Below the pieces are notes generated by a model that was not told the origin of the DNA, ran no database searches, and saw only the letters and a program-made list of their open reading frames with translations. From positions 62,001-126,000 of the forward strand of contig CABRZR010000004.1 in the NCBI GenBank assembly GCA_902475535.1: 64,000 nt of DNA, written 5' to 3'. The position numbers and the translations under genes were made by a program. This stretch comes from QAMH01 sp900556425. GTDB taxonomy: Bacteria > Actinomycetota > Coriobacteriia > Coriobacteriales > QAMH01. Shown piece after piece: positions 26,701 through 33,990 of the stretch. Positions within the stretch are counted from its first letter, which is position 1. Each line of letters starts with the position of its first letter.

Positions 26701-28351
26701 CGGTACCGGCACCGCAACGGCCGTCGTCACCGGCAAGGGCAATTGCACGGGCACGGTGACGCTCACGTTCACCATCGTCATGGTCATCCTGCCGGAGATG
26801 GTCTCGGCCATTCCCGACCAGCCTTATACGGGAAGCGCCATCGAGCCCGGCATCACCGTGGCGAGCACGGGCGTGACGCTCGTTCGCAACGAGAACTACT
26901 CTGTCGAGTTTTCGAACAACGTAAACGCGGGCACAGCAACGGTCACCATCAAGGGTCTCAAGGGAATCCAGGGCGAAGTCACCACGAGCTTCAAGATCAC
27001 GCCCGTTAACCTTGCGTATGCTGCCATCGGGCCCGTTGACTCCTACACCTACACCGGCAATGCGGCGACACCCACGCCTTACGTCTATCTCTACGGCTTT
27101 GGCGACCTCGAGGCCAACAGGGACTTTACTTACGAGTATCAGGGCAACGTGGATGCGGGAACGGCGCAGCTGCGCATCGTGGGCAAGGGCAACTTTACCG
27201 GAGCAACCGACTGGCGCGACTGCAGCTTCACCATCAACAGGAAAGACATCTCGTCAGCCACGGTGAGCATCGCATCACAGCCCTACACCGGTAAGGCCGT
27301 CACGCCGGATCCGACCGTGAAGATCGACGGGAAGACGCTCGTGAAGGGCACTGACTACCGCGTGAGCTATTACAACAACCTCTATACGGGCGATGCCACC
27401 GCCGTCATCGAGGGACGTGGCAACTACCGAGGCTCCAAGGAGGCAAGATTCGAGATCACCTCCTCTCTCGCATCCTGCTCCGTATCGGTGAGCAGCGTCA
27501 CCTATTCGGGAACGGCGCAGACGCCAGCCGTCACCGTCCGCGACAACGGTAACGTCCTCAAGGAGGGCACGGATTACGCAATCGAGGGCTACTCGAACAA
27601 CGTGAATGCCGGCACGGGCACGGGCACGGTGACGCTCGCCGGCAAGGGCAAATACGCAGGCAAGACGACTGGCAGCTTCAGCATCAGGCCGCGCTCGCTC
27701 GCGGACGCTACCGTGAGCATCGCGGCGCAGACGCACACGGGCAGCGCCCTCACGCCGAGCCCGACCGTCACGCTCGGCGGCTTTGGGGAGCTCGTGGAGG
27801 GCCGCGATTACACGCTGAGCTACGCGAATAACGTTAACGTGGGCACCGCGAACGTGACCATTGCGGGAACGGGCAACTACGCGGGAACGACGACGGCGAA
27901 CTTCGCGATTACCGAATCGGCGTCAAAGCCGTCGGAATCCGATGCGAGCGTGTCCATGCAGCGCCTCTATAACCCCCACAGCGGCGAGCACTTCTACACG
28001 GCCAGCGCGGCCGAGCGCGACATGCTCGTAAGCGCCGGTTGGAACTACGAGGGTTCTGGCTGGACGGCACCGGAGCGCTCGAACACGCCGGTGTACCGAC
28101 TCTACAACGCCAATGCCGGCGATCACCACTACACGACGAGCACGGTCGAACGCGACGCGCTGCTCGCGGCAGGCTGGGCTGACGAGGGCATCGGTTGGTA
28201 CTCGGACGACCAGCAGCGCGTGCCGCTCTACCGCCAGTACAACCCCAACGCGGCCGCCGGATCGCACAACTACACGACGAGCATCGAGGAGCATTGGCAG
28301 CTCGTCGGCATCGGCTGGCAGGACGAGGGTATCAGCTGGTACGGGCTGTAG
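23762..28351 (+). CDS. Giant S8 subtilisin-like protease with ten MBG-like repeats and DUF5648 module
   Basis: About 1529 residues from the GTG at 23762. A signal anchor (MRAVLSSCLAAVLLCAVGGFLL) and an S8 propeptide-like region (NGFVKVALADGATVEDSVA) precede the protease domain. Its triad is Asp in VAVIDTGC, His in NSHGTHVAG and Ser in GTSMAAPYVSG, with the oxyanion Asn in TAAGNAG. Next come a Big_2-like segment and ten repeats of about 75 residues with a YTG..I.P...V...G..L..G.DYT..Y.NN.N.GTA pattern. Three DUF5648 units close the protein (27955-28348). It is probably a wall-associated protease whose long stalk places the module far from the catalytic domain. It is a paralogue of the interrupted gene upstream. 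Confidence 0.92.
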   Translation: MKTGAHTNSTNSRVRSRMRAVLSSCLAAVLLCAVGGFLLIRESGPQQEPPVATEAIAADDQQASSEDQSQPEEIRSDEDIARDIELGYVHDELVLSFDPGTSADSINQALASYDFAATKDVSDQDLDNGFVKVALADGATVEDSVATLKASGLAAQPNYLYEIAEGDLPTEAEAGALPSIEPSAAVTINDPERGNQWALDSLDAYKAWGITKAGETAEGTVRANRVSVAVIDTGCTIGHIDLKDNVLASYNAKTNQTGAAAVADTNSHGTHVAGIVSARTNNGVGVAGVSYNAGLVIINATNGGTGEDRHMFESTTLAQAYTWLFRQSTADSSKTNAEYYNVRVINMSLGGKHSANFVSDDILTTKIKQARNGVWVDSNRNETHHDSILTVTAAGNAGTDAPVPFVDYPGDYESCLTVINLTRNYGWTTTNNVVGRYADSNYNVDNTRIKNIGAPGTNIRSTLNSAGSYGAKNGTSMAAPYVSGIASLLFTENPDLTADQVVDLVYATATDVDAPGWDRETGYGEINAYHILQVVSAQLGGSENIEYKNRQAVAIEYGDGTGWETYGSTEQWEWSIDNSDTIEMTVDPDTQSVSLVGQKPGSATVTATFKGVDGNPIEGVSISKTYTVMPLDISKATVTVPGEHAYTGHEVEPKPLVSMSGTELIEGVDYTVSYSDNVEIGEATVTITGIGNAAGTASGTFAIGKADIFPATLSSIAPLPYTGEAHEPTPTVTLAGFGALVEGTDFTYEYEDNVNAGSGKVHVVGMGNFKGSSGWLLFDITPIDVAGAMIGDIPDAAYTGSAIAPEPDVTINGKTLVKGTDYTLSYANNVNAGTASITVTGMGNYSGTQTKNYTIAPLDISIATVSGVESSYAFNGTEIKPTVTVTLDGKTLGADAYDIAYADNLNAGTARITITGKGNYTGAITKAFDITPIRLEDATIEPIGEQPWRGGAVTPVPVIKAGDIELVVNRDFTVTYSDNTGTGTATAVVTGKGNCTGTVTLTFTIVMVILPEMVSAIPDQPYTGSAIEPGITVASTGVTLVRNENYSVEFSNNVNAGTATVTIKGLKGIQGEVTTSFKITPVNLAYAAIGPVDSYTYTGNAATPTPYVYLYGFGDLEANRDFTYEYQGNVDAGTAQLRIVGKGNFTGATDWRDCSFTINRKDISSATVSIASQPYTGKAVTPDPTVKIDGKTLVKGTDYRVSYYNNLYTGDATAVIEGRGNYRGSKEARFEITSSLASCSVSVSSVTYSGTAQTPAVTVRDNGNVLKEGTDYAIEGYSNNVNAGTGTGTVTLAGKGKYAGKTTGSFSIRPRSLADATVSIAAQTHTGSALTPSPTVTLGGFGELVEGRDYTLSYANNVNVGTANVTIAGTGNYAGTTTANFAITESASKPSESDASVSMQRLYNPHSGEHFYTASAAERDMLVSAGWNYEGSGWTAPERSNTPVYRLYNANAGDHHYTTSTVERDALLAAGWADEGIGWYSDDQQRVPLYRQYNPNAAAGSHNYTTSIEEHWQLVGIGWQDEGISWYGL

Positions 28352-28363
28352 GGGCCGGAGGGC

Positions 28364-28380
28364 AGGGTGCCCCTCACCCT
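28364..28380. terminator. Hairpin between convergent genes
   Basis: AGGGTG (28364-28369) pairs with CACCCT (28375-28380) around a 5-base loop. It lies between the convergent S8 protease and RhuM-Fic genes. There is no U-run, so it is a weak candidate for a bidirectional terminator. Confidence 0.3.
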
Positions 28381-28392
28381 TGGCGATGCCGC

Positions 28393-29355
28393 CTATCCCA
28401 GTGCGATGAAATTCATCACCAGGGAGACCATCGCCTCCTTCTCATCGGGCCGGGATTCGGCAATCATGATGGTCATCGCAACAAGCGTGCTGTCATCAAC
28501 GGCCTTTACTCCATCAACGAACAGAATGCCATTCCTGTCAAGGAAATAGAGAAACAGGCATGCTGCGATGCGTTTATTGCCATCGTGAAATGAGTGGTTC
28601 TTGACCACGAAGTACAGCAAGTTTGCAGCTTTCTCCTGAATGGACGGATAGAGATCCTTGCCATCGAAGGACTGATAGATTGCGGCGATACTGCTTCTGA
28701 ACGAGTCGTCCTTCTCAACGCCGAAGATGTCGCTTTCCCTCGCAAACCTCATCGACTGGATGAGGTTCATGCATTCCTCGTAGCCAAGCACATAGATAGG
28801 GTGCTCCCCAGCGGGACGATCGATGCGTTGATGGTCGTAGTCGTCCAGTAAATCCAGAGCCGGCGCATAGGCCTGCACGATATCGAGAATCTGTGCGCTC
28901 TCAAGCCCACCGGGCAGCCGTCTAATGACCTGGACCGCCTGGGAAAGCTGCTGTAGGCGGCGCTTGTTCTCAGCAACACCATCCATGACATAGCGACGCA
29001 GGACGCCGGTCGCCCAACGACGGAACTCAACGCCACGCTGGGACTTCACGCGATATCCTACGGAGATAATTACGTCGAGATTGTAGTATTCGACCTGACG
29101 CTCAACCTGACGATTGCCCTCATTTTGAACTAGTGCATATTTTGCACAAGTTGACTCTCGGGAAACTTCTCCTTCGCGATAGATATTAGAAACATGCCGC
29201 GAAATAACCGACCTATCTCTACCGAACAAGAAGCCCATTTGTTCTTTCGTAAGCCAGACATCCTCGCTCTCAACATCAACGGTGACATCAAGCGACACCT
29301 CGCCATCAGAAGAATCAAACAGGATAATTTGGCGATTTGGGCTGCTTTCACTCAT
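28393..29355 (-). CDS. RhuM-family protein fused to a Fic/Doc domain
   Basis: 320 residues. The N-terminal half matches the RhuM virulence-protein family (WLTKEQMGFLFGRDRSVISRH, then VEYYNLDVIISVGYRVKSQRG and FRRWATGVLRRYV). These proteins look like DNA-binding, phage-antirepressor-related regulators. The C-terminal half is a Fic/Doc domain with HSFHDGNKR at residues 254-262, a complete HxFxDGNxR motif for nucleotide or phosphate transfer to a target protein. No obvious antitoxin gene adjoins it. It sits at the start of an accessory stretch, and a toxin or phage-defence role is plausible but inferred. Confidence 0.88.
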   Translation of the reverse strand: MSESSPNRQIILFDSSDGEVSLDVTVDVESEDVWLTKEQMGFLFGRDRSVISRHVSNIYREGEVSRESTCAKYALVQNEGNRQVERQVEYYNLDVIISVGYRVKSQRGVEFRRWATGVLRRYVMDGVAENKRRLQQLSQAVQVIRRLPGGLESAQILDIVQAYAPALDLLDDYDHQRIDRPAGEHPIYVLGYEECMNLIQSMRFARESDIFGVEKDDSFRSSIAAIYQSFDGKDLYPSIQEKAANLLYFVVKNHSFHDGNKRIAACLFLYFLDRNGILFVDGVKAVDDSTLVAMTIMIAESRPDEKEAMVSLVMNFIALG

Positions 29356-29461
29356 GATGACACCATCCGTATCAAAGCGTCGTTTATATAGCCCGATTAT
29401 AATCGAACATATGTTCGCTGTAAATAGAAAACGAAGTCTATCGTACCTGGATGAGTGTTAC

Positions 29462-30451
29462 TCACTCCCCCATCACGCGATAGACCTCGAGCTCCCAGCG
29501 GCGGCGGTTGGCGCGCGCCACGGAGTCCAGGATGGCGCCGGCGGCAAACGAGAGCGCGGCGCACAGCATGAGCGCGACGGCGAGGACCGCCGAGGGGAGC
29601 TTGCTCACGTAGCTCGTGTCGAGGTACTCGGCGATGACCGGGACGCCGGCGACCAGCCCGAGCGCGACGAGGACCACGGAGACCCAGCCGAAGAACGCCA
29701 TGGGGCGGTAGTCGCGGAACAGGCTCGCGATGGCGGCGAGCACGAGCATGCCGTCGGAGTAGGTCGACAGCTTGCTCTCCGATCCCTCGGGGCGGTCGCG
29801 GTAGTCGACGGGGACATCAACGACGCGCCAGCGGCGGTCGACGGCCCAGACCGAGATCTCGGTCTCGACCTGGAAGCCCTCCGACATGACGGGCATGGTC
29901 TTGACGAAAGCGCGCGAGAAGGCGCGGTAGCCGGTCATGACGTCATTGGAGGAATGGCCGTAAAGCAGGCGAATGAGCCTTCGCACGAGGTTGTTGCCAA
30001 ACTTATGGAAGCGTCGTCCGTTCTCTGCATCGTAGGAGCCGTTGGAGATACGATCGCCCACCACCATGTCGGCATCGCCATCGACGATGGGCGCCAGCAA
30101 ACGGGCAGCCGCCTCGGCGGGATAAGTATCATCGCCGTCGACCATGACGTAGTAATCGGCATCGACGTCGCGGAACATCGAGCGCACGACGTTGCCCTTG
30201 CCCCGACGTGGCTCGCTGCGCACGACTGCGCCTGCTGCGATGGCAACGGCGGCCGTGTCGTCGGTGGAGGCGTTGTCGTAGACGTAGACCGTGGCCTCGG
30301 GAAGCGCCGCGCGGAAGTCGCCCACCACCTTGGCGATGGTGGCTGCCTCGTTGTAGCAGGGGATGAGGACGGCAACGCCGGAGCCGCGGAGGGCGGGGGC
30401 GGCGTCCGCTTGGTTATCGGTTTCTATGGGTTGGGCAGGGCTATCGGCCAT
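29462..30451 (-). CDS. Glycosyltransferase family 2 with C-terminal membrane helices
   Basis: About 329 residues from the ATG at 30451; the frame is open to a TTG at 30475. The GT2 domain has VLIPCYNEAATIAKVVGDF, VYVYDNASTDDT and the DXD region YYVMVDGDDTYP, then NDVMTGYRAFSR. Two hydrophobic helices end the protein, a DPM/GtrB-like layout that suggests polyprenyl-phosphate sugar synthesis. Its DNA is much richer in GC than the stretches on either side (runs such as gcgggggcggcg), so it may have a separate history from the AT-rich genes that follow. Confidence 0.88.
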   Translation of the reverse strand: MADSPAQPIETDNQADAAPALRGSGVAVLIPCYNEAATIAKVVGDFRAALPEATVYVYDNASTDDTAAVAIAAGAVVRSEPRRGKGNVVRSMFRDVDADYYVMVDGDDTYPAEAAARLLAPIVDGDADMVVGDRISNGSYDAENGRRFHKFGNNLVRRLIRLLYGHSSNDVMTGYRAFSRAFVKTMPVMSEGFQVETEISVWAVDRRWRVVDVPVDYRDRPEGSESKLSTYSDGMLVLAAIASLFRDYRPMAFFGWVSVVLVALGLVAGVPVIAEYLDTSYVSKLPSAVLAVALMLCAALSFAAGAILDSVARANRRRWELEVYRVMGE

Positions 30452-30672
30452 GACTCGCACGTTCTTTGGAGACAATAATCAAATTCAATGACCGCAGTAT
30501 ACAGCAGGGAAAAGAGAGATAGCCGCATGGAAGAGGGAGCACGTTCATGACCCGAAATAAACCAAAACCGAACCACAACTAAAGGTGCAGTTCGGCTTTG
30601 TAAGGCCGTACAACATGTCATACGACTTTGCGAGATGAAATCATTATCGCAATTCAAGCGCTCGTTGTCTTC

Positions 30673-30712
30673 TTTTCTTTTCTTTTCTTTTCTTTTCTTT
30701 TCTTTTCTTTTC
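30673..30712. repeat. (TTTTC)8 simple sequence repeat
   Basis: Eight exact tandem TTTTC units, plus a partial unit on the left, in a 618-bp stretch without an intact gene. Pentanucleotide tracts of this length are prone to slipped-strand change. It lies about 220 bases upstream of the GT2 start and 360 bases upstream of the SEC-C gene, outside any gene I accept. Confidence 0.95.
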
Positions 30713-30855
30713 GATTCACCACAACCGCTTTTCTAGCGTCATTCTTGTTTCAAATGATTATTGCAGAGTTCGCATTTCATATGCTATTGGATGGCAATCG
30801 TTCTCAACATGTTATGCAAGTTCCTTGACCCCCTTTTGCAATCTAAAATTTGTGA

Positions 30856-31060
30856 TCAAAATGCTTGTCACAGACGCAAGACTTTTTCAGAAAGCTTAAG
30901 GTTAAGTTCTTCTGCGATCACGATTGAAGGGGATATTCCGCTGATAAGCTCATGGAGGAGTTGGGAGGCTACCTTCATTGGTATAATGGAGACCGCATCA
31001 AGCTCTCGCCATGAGAATTGAGTCCAATGTAGCACAAAGACGCTAGAACTTGTGGCATAG
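30856..31060 (+). pseudogene. Decayed IS3-family transposase OrfB, C-terminal remnant
   Basis: One frame, ignoring three stops, reads as the end of an IS3-type OrfB. DFFRKLKVKFF resembles the family's EGFFGRLKxEFF, SADKLMEELGGYLHWYN followed by GDRIKLS resembles the x-YIxWYNxxRIKLSLG block, and ELSPM resembles the terminal GLSPMEYRR. Stops fall after CDHD, after KLSP and after LSPM, so it cannot be functional. No complete element or inverted repeats are visible. It is evidence of past mobile DNA next to the AT-rich SEC-C gene. Confidence 0.72.
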
Positions 31061-31069
31061 GAATCGGGA

Positions 31070-32803
31070 GTGCCGGTATCCTCTTTGGATTTATCGAAAG
31101 TCGACATTCCGATTGCGAACAGCAAGCTCGTATATTCTTATAATTTGCCAGTAGAATATCCTCCAGAAGTTTGGAGCGACTCCTTGAAAGAAGTATCGAG
31201 AACTCTTAAAAAGGCTGCAATTCATGAGTGGAATGCATGGTCGTCTCTAGCCACAAGGGCCGCTCATGACAATAGCAAGACTCAATGGAATAGGGATATT
31301 CGCTCGGAGCTTCTCCGATACATGCCTGTCTCTATCGGCCTAAACCAAAGAGAAATAGAGGAAATGCTGACCCACTTTCTATACGCTTATCAGACATACA
31401 GGCAGCTTAGTCCAGATATCGATTTCATGATATATGGAGGAATGAAGGGGAGTCGGCGAATTAGATCTATCGTGTTGCCTTTATGTTCTTCACTCATTGA
31501 AGGCTGCTACATTAATCTTGCACGCTCAATCCTGATTCCACTTTCCAGAGCCTCTGGCAAAGACTATACAAATCTGAAAGATTTGTCTCCCACCACCGAA
31601 GCCCTGAGGAAGAATGGGCTGAGACTGCTCGCTGATACGCCTGATATAGACTTGCGTAATTCGATTAGCCATGGAGGAATAAGTATAAAGTCTGGCACAC
31701 AGGGAATTCAGATTGAATACACATATCTGAACAAGAAGAAGCGACATTCTAGAACAACGGGTCTATGGGAACTCGAAAGAAAGGTTCTTGACTACCTTGA
31801 AACGGTAGAAGGCACTATTGTTGGCTTATGCGACTATTTCGACCAAGAGAATACCGACGCCCGGTTTCAAGAACTCCAGGACGCATACGTGCGCGGCATG
31901 TACCTTGGATTTAACATGAGCGACGACTCCTTTTTATGTCTTGACGTTTCCGAAGCCACATCGGCATCTCAGCTGAATTACGCTTTCGATACTATCCAGA
32001 CTGATGATTTCGTGTTATTCGAAAAAGCCGAGACACTGCTTGCTGTAATCAGACGAAGTAATCCCGACTACGACAATTATTGCGTCACATTTTCTCACCC
32101 GCGTATGCCCGCTAATTTTATACGTGCAACCGCACCAGAAATCGACAGATATATTGCCGAAGACAATATATGCGGTGAGCTAATCTCCAACATAGGGCGA
32201 AATCAAAACATGCTTTGGTTTGGAGCAAGCAGAGAGGACATCAATGAAACTGAAGCGGAATATTACGTGTTTCCGCACTACGAGAACGAGGAACTATCAA
32301 TCTTCGATATCGAAGATGTTAGTTTAAGTGACAGAAAGCGTTTAAAAGCAAATGTCTTTATTAGTGGTGAGATAGCAAGGAACAACCTGTTAGAACTAAT
32401 TGACCAGGCCCTGAACTGGATAAAGCCCCTATATAATCCACCCTCTATGACAATGCAAATCATGCATGGCGACATGGACACAGATTGCATTTACCTAAAT
32501 GTATTCAGAAGCATTTCGGATTCCAACCGTTCACTTGCCCAGAATAACAATAATTTCATCTGCCAGGTGGAATATTGCCCCAATCCCGCATTCCGACTTG
32601 CCGACAGCAATGGTTTTATCGCCTATCTCTATCAAAACTCTGAGTGGATGAATGAAGAAATACGTATTTTATGGCGTGAGAGACAGTATCTAACGCACTC
32701 ACGCGAAAAGAAGATACCGCGAAATAGTCCGTGTCCGTGTGGAAGCGGGAAGAAATACAAAGGCTGCTGCGGAAGTACACATTCAGACCATAATGCCGCA
32801 TGA
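31070..32803 (+). CDS. Unknown protein with HEPN-like motif and C-terminal SEC-C zinc finger
   Basis: 577 residues from a GTG at 31070; GGGA directly precedes it, and the true start could lie slightly downstream. Two features stand out. LRNSISHGG at about 195-203 has the R-N-x3-H pattern of HEPN domains, which often act as RNases, and sits in a predicted helical region. The C-terminus has PRNSPCPCGSGKKYKGCCG, a complete SEC-C zinc-binding motif. The middle 300 residues match nothing I know. The gene is clearly more AT-rich than the flanking genes and follows a dead IS3 remnant, so it was probably acquired. A defence or stress role is a guess. Confidence 0.75.
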   Translation: MPVSSLDLSKVDIPIANSKLVYSYNLPVEYPPEVWSDSLKEVSRTLKKAAIHEWNAWSSLATRAAHDNSKTQWNRDIRSELLRYMPVSIGLNQREIEEMLTHFLYAYQTYRQLSPDIDFMIYGGMKGSRRIRSIVLPLCSSLIEGCYINLARSILIPLSRASGKDYTNLKDLSPTTEALRKNGLRLLADTPDIDLRNSISHGGISIKSGTQGIQIEYTYLNKKKRHSRTTGLWELERKVLDYLETVEGTIVGLCDYFDQENTDARFQELQDAYVRGMYLGFNMSDDSFLCLDVSEATSASQLNYAFDTIQTDDFVLFEKAETLLAVIRRSNPDYDNYCVTFSHPRMPANFIRATAPEIDRYIAEDNICGELISNIGRNQNMLWFGASREDINETEAEYYVFPHYENEELSIFDIEDVSLSDRKRLKANVFISGEIARNNLLELIDQALNWIKPLYNPPSMTMQIMHGDMDTDCIYLNVFRSISDSNRSLAQNNNNFICQVEYCPNPAFRLADSNGFIAYLYQNSEWMNEEIRILWRERQYLTHSREKKIPRNSPCPCGSGKKYKGCCGSTHSDHNAA

Positions 32804-32916
32804 CCCCGTCATGCGATTTGCGCGCTATTCGTCGCTTCTTTGTGTGCGCTCGCTTGCTCCCAATTATGTGAACTTGGATTATACACTGCACCTCAAACAA
32901 ACAACAAAACAGCAAA

Positions 32917-33984
32917 TCATTCGTATTTCTTTCCCTTTATCGCGGCCGCCAATTTGAATGAGGGCAAATAGAGGGCGGGAATTCTAGACAAGATCCAGGC
33001 CCTGAGCTTCCATATGCGGGAGACATGAGAATCCTGCATATAATCGTCAAGCCCGTCTCGGACCTTTTTGAGGATTATCGGAAGCATGTCACGTTTGTAT
33101 GTTTCGTCCTCGCCTTCCTCCAACAGACGGTAGATCCTGCAATACTCGAGTTCCTGCCGAGCCGCATATGCCGCATTCAATTCCGCATCTTCAGCAAAGC
33201 GTTCTTGGATAGCGATTCCGCACTGGGCAACTGAGTCTATATAATCGGATATCTTCTTCTTCGATGCGGATTTCTGACCGGTGATGGATCCACTTCGCAT
33301 GACGTAGCCATACAAGGGCGAAGACACCATCCCGACCATGGGAGATTTCGACACAATCTGGGCGATGCAATACAGGTCTTCGTAGAATCTACCTTCCGGA
33401 AACGGTGCTTCTCCCCAGACGTCCTTCTTCGCAAGTTTGCATGCTGCGCTGATTTCAAACCGCCCGCCGTACAACATCAAGCCCAGAGCGGCAGCGTCAG
33501 TCATCACCTCACAAGAATGAGTCTCGGAAAACCAGTCTTCGTTCCGTGCATCTGTACCGGTAATCTGCTTGAATTCGCCTACGACCATACGGACGGACGA
33601 ATCATCAAGCATCGGAGCAATGAGGGTCTCTACGCAATCTGGAGATATAACATCATCACCATCAACAAACATGATGTACTCGCCACCAGCGCAAGCAAGT
33701 CCCGTATTTCTGGCAGACGAGAGACCACCATTGCTTTTGTGAATGACTTTCACCTGCGGATATTCCCCAGCTAATGTGTCGCATATCTCGCTCGTGCCGT
33801 CTGTCGACCCATCGTCAACCAGAAGAATCTCGACAGCGTCATAGCTTTGAGAAGCAAGGCTTTTGACACAAGAGGTCAGATGGCTCGAAATGTTATAGGC
33901 GGGAACGACAATGCTCACAAGCGCCGCGCCGACTGGCATTGGCGTAGCCTGGCTTTTCGGTTCATCTTGCAATTCGTAGCTCAT
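32917..33984 (-). CDS. Glycosyltransferase family 2
   Basis: About 355 residues from the ATG at 33984 (GTG at 33990 is possible). The GT-A domain shows VSIVVPAYNISSHLTSCVKSL, VEILLVDDGSTDGT and EYIMFVDGDDVISPDCVE with the DXD motif. The C-terminal 120 residues are helical, as in EpsJ/CpsI-like capsule transferases. It starts directly after the stop of the GT2 gene upstream, so the pair is cotranscribed. It probably adds one sugar of the surface repeat unit; donor and linkage are unknown. Confidence 0.9.
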   Translation of the reverse strand: MSYELQDEPKSQATPMPVGAALVSIVVPAYNISSHLTSCVKSLASQSYDAVEILLVDDGSTDGTSEICDTLAGEYPQVKVIHKSNGGLSSARNTGLACAGGEYIMFVDGDDVISPDCVETLIAPMLDDSSVRMVVGEFKQITGTDARNEDWFSETHSCEVMTDAAALGLMLYGGRFEISAACKLAKKDVWGEAPFPEGRFYEDLYCIAQIVSKSPMVGMVSSPLYGYVMRSGSITGQKSASKKKISDYIDSVAQCGIAIQERFAEDAELNAAYAARQELEYCRIYRLLEEGEDETYKRDMLPIILKKVRDGLDDYMQDSHVSRIWKLRAWILSRIPALYLPSFKLAAAIKGKKYE

Positions 33985-33990
33985 GCGCAC

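Noticed and set aside
30628..30828. Small plus-strand frame encoding FFSFLFFSF repeats
   Set aside because: It is simply the TTTTC tract read in frame, begins with TTG and has no ribosome site.
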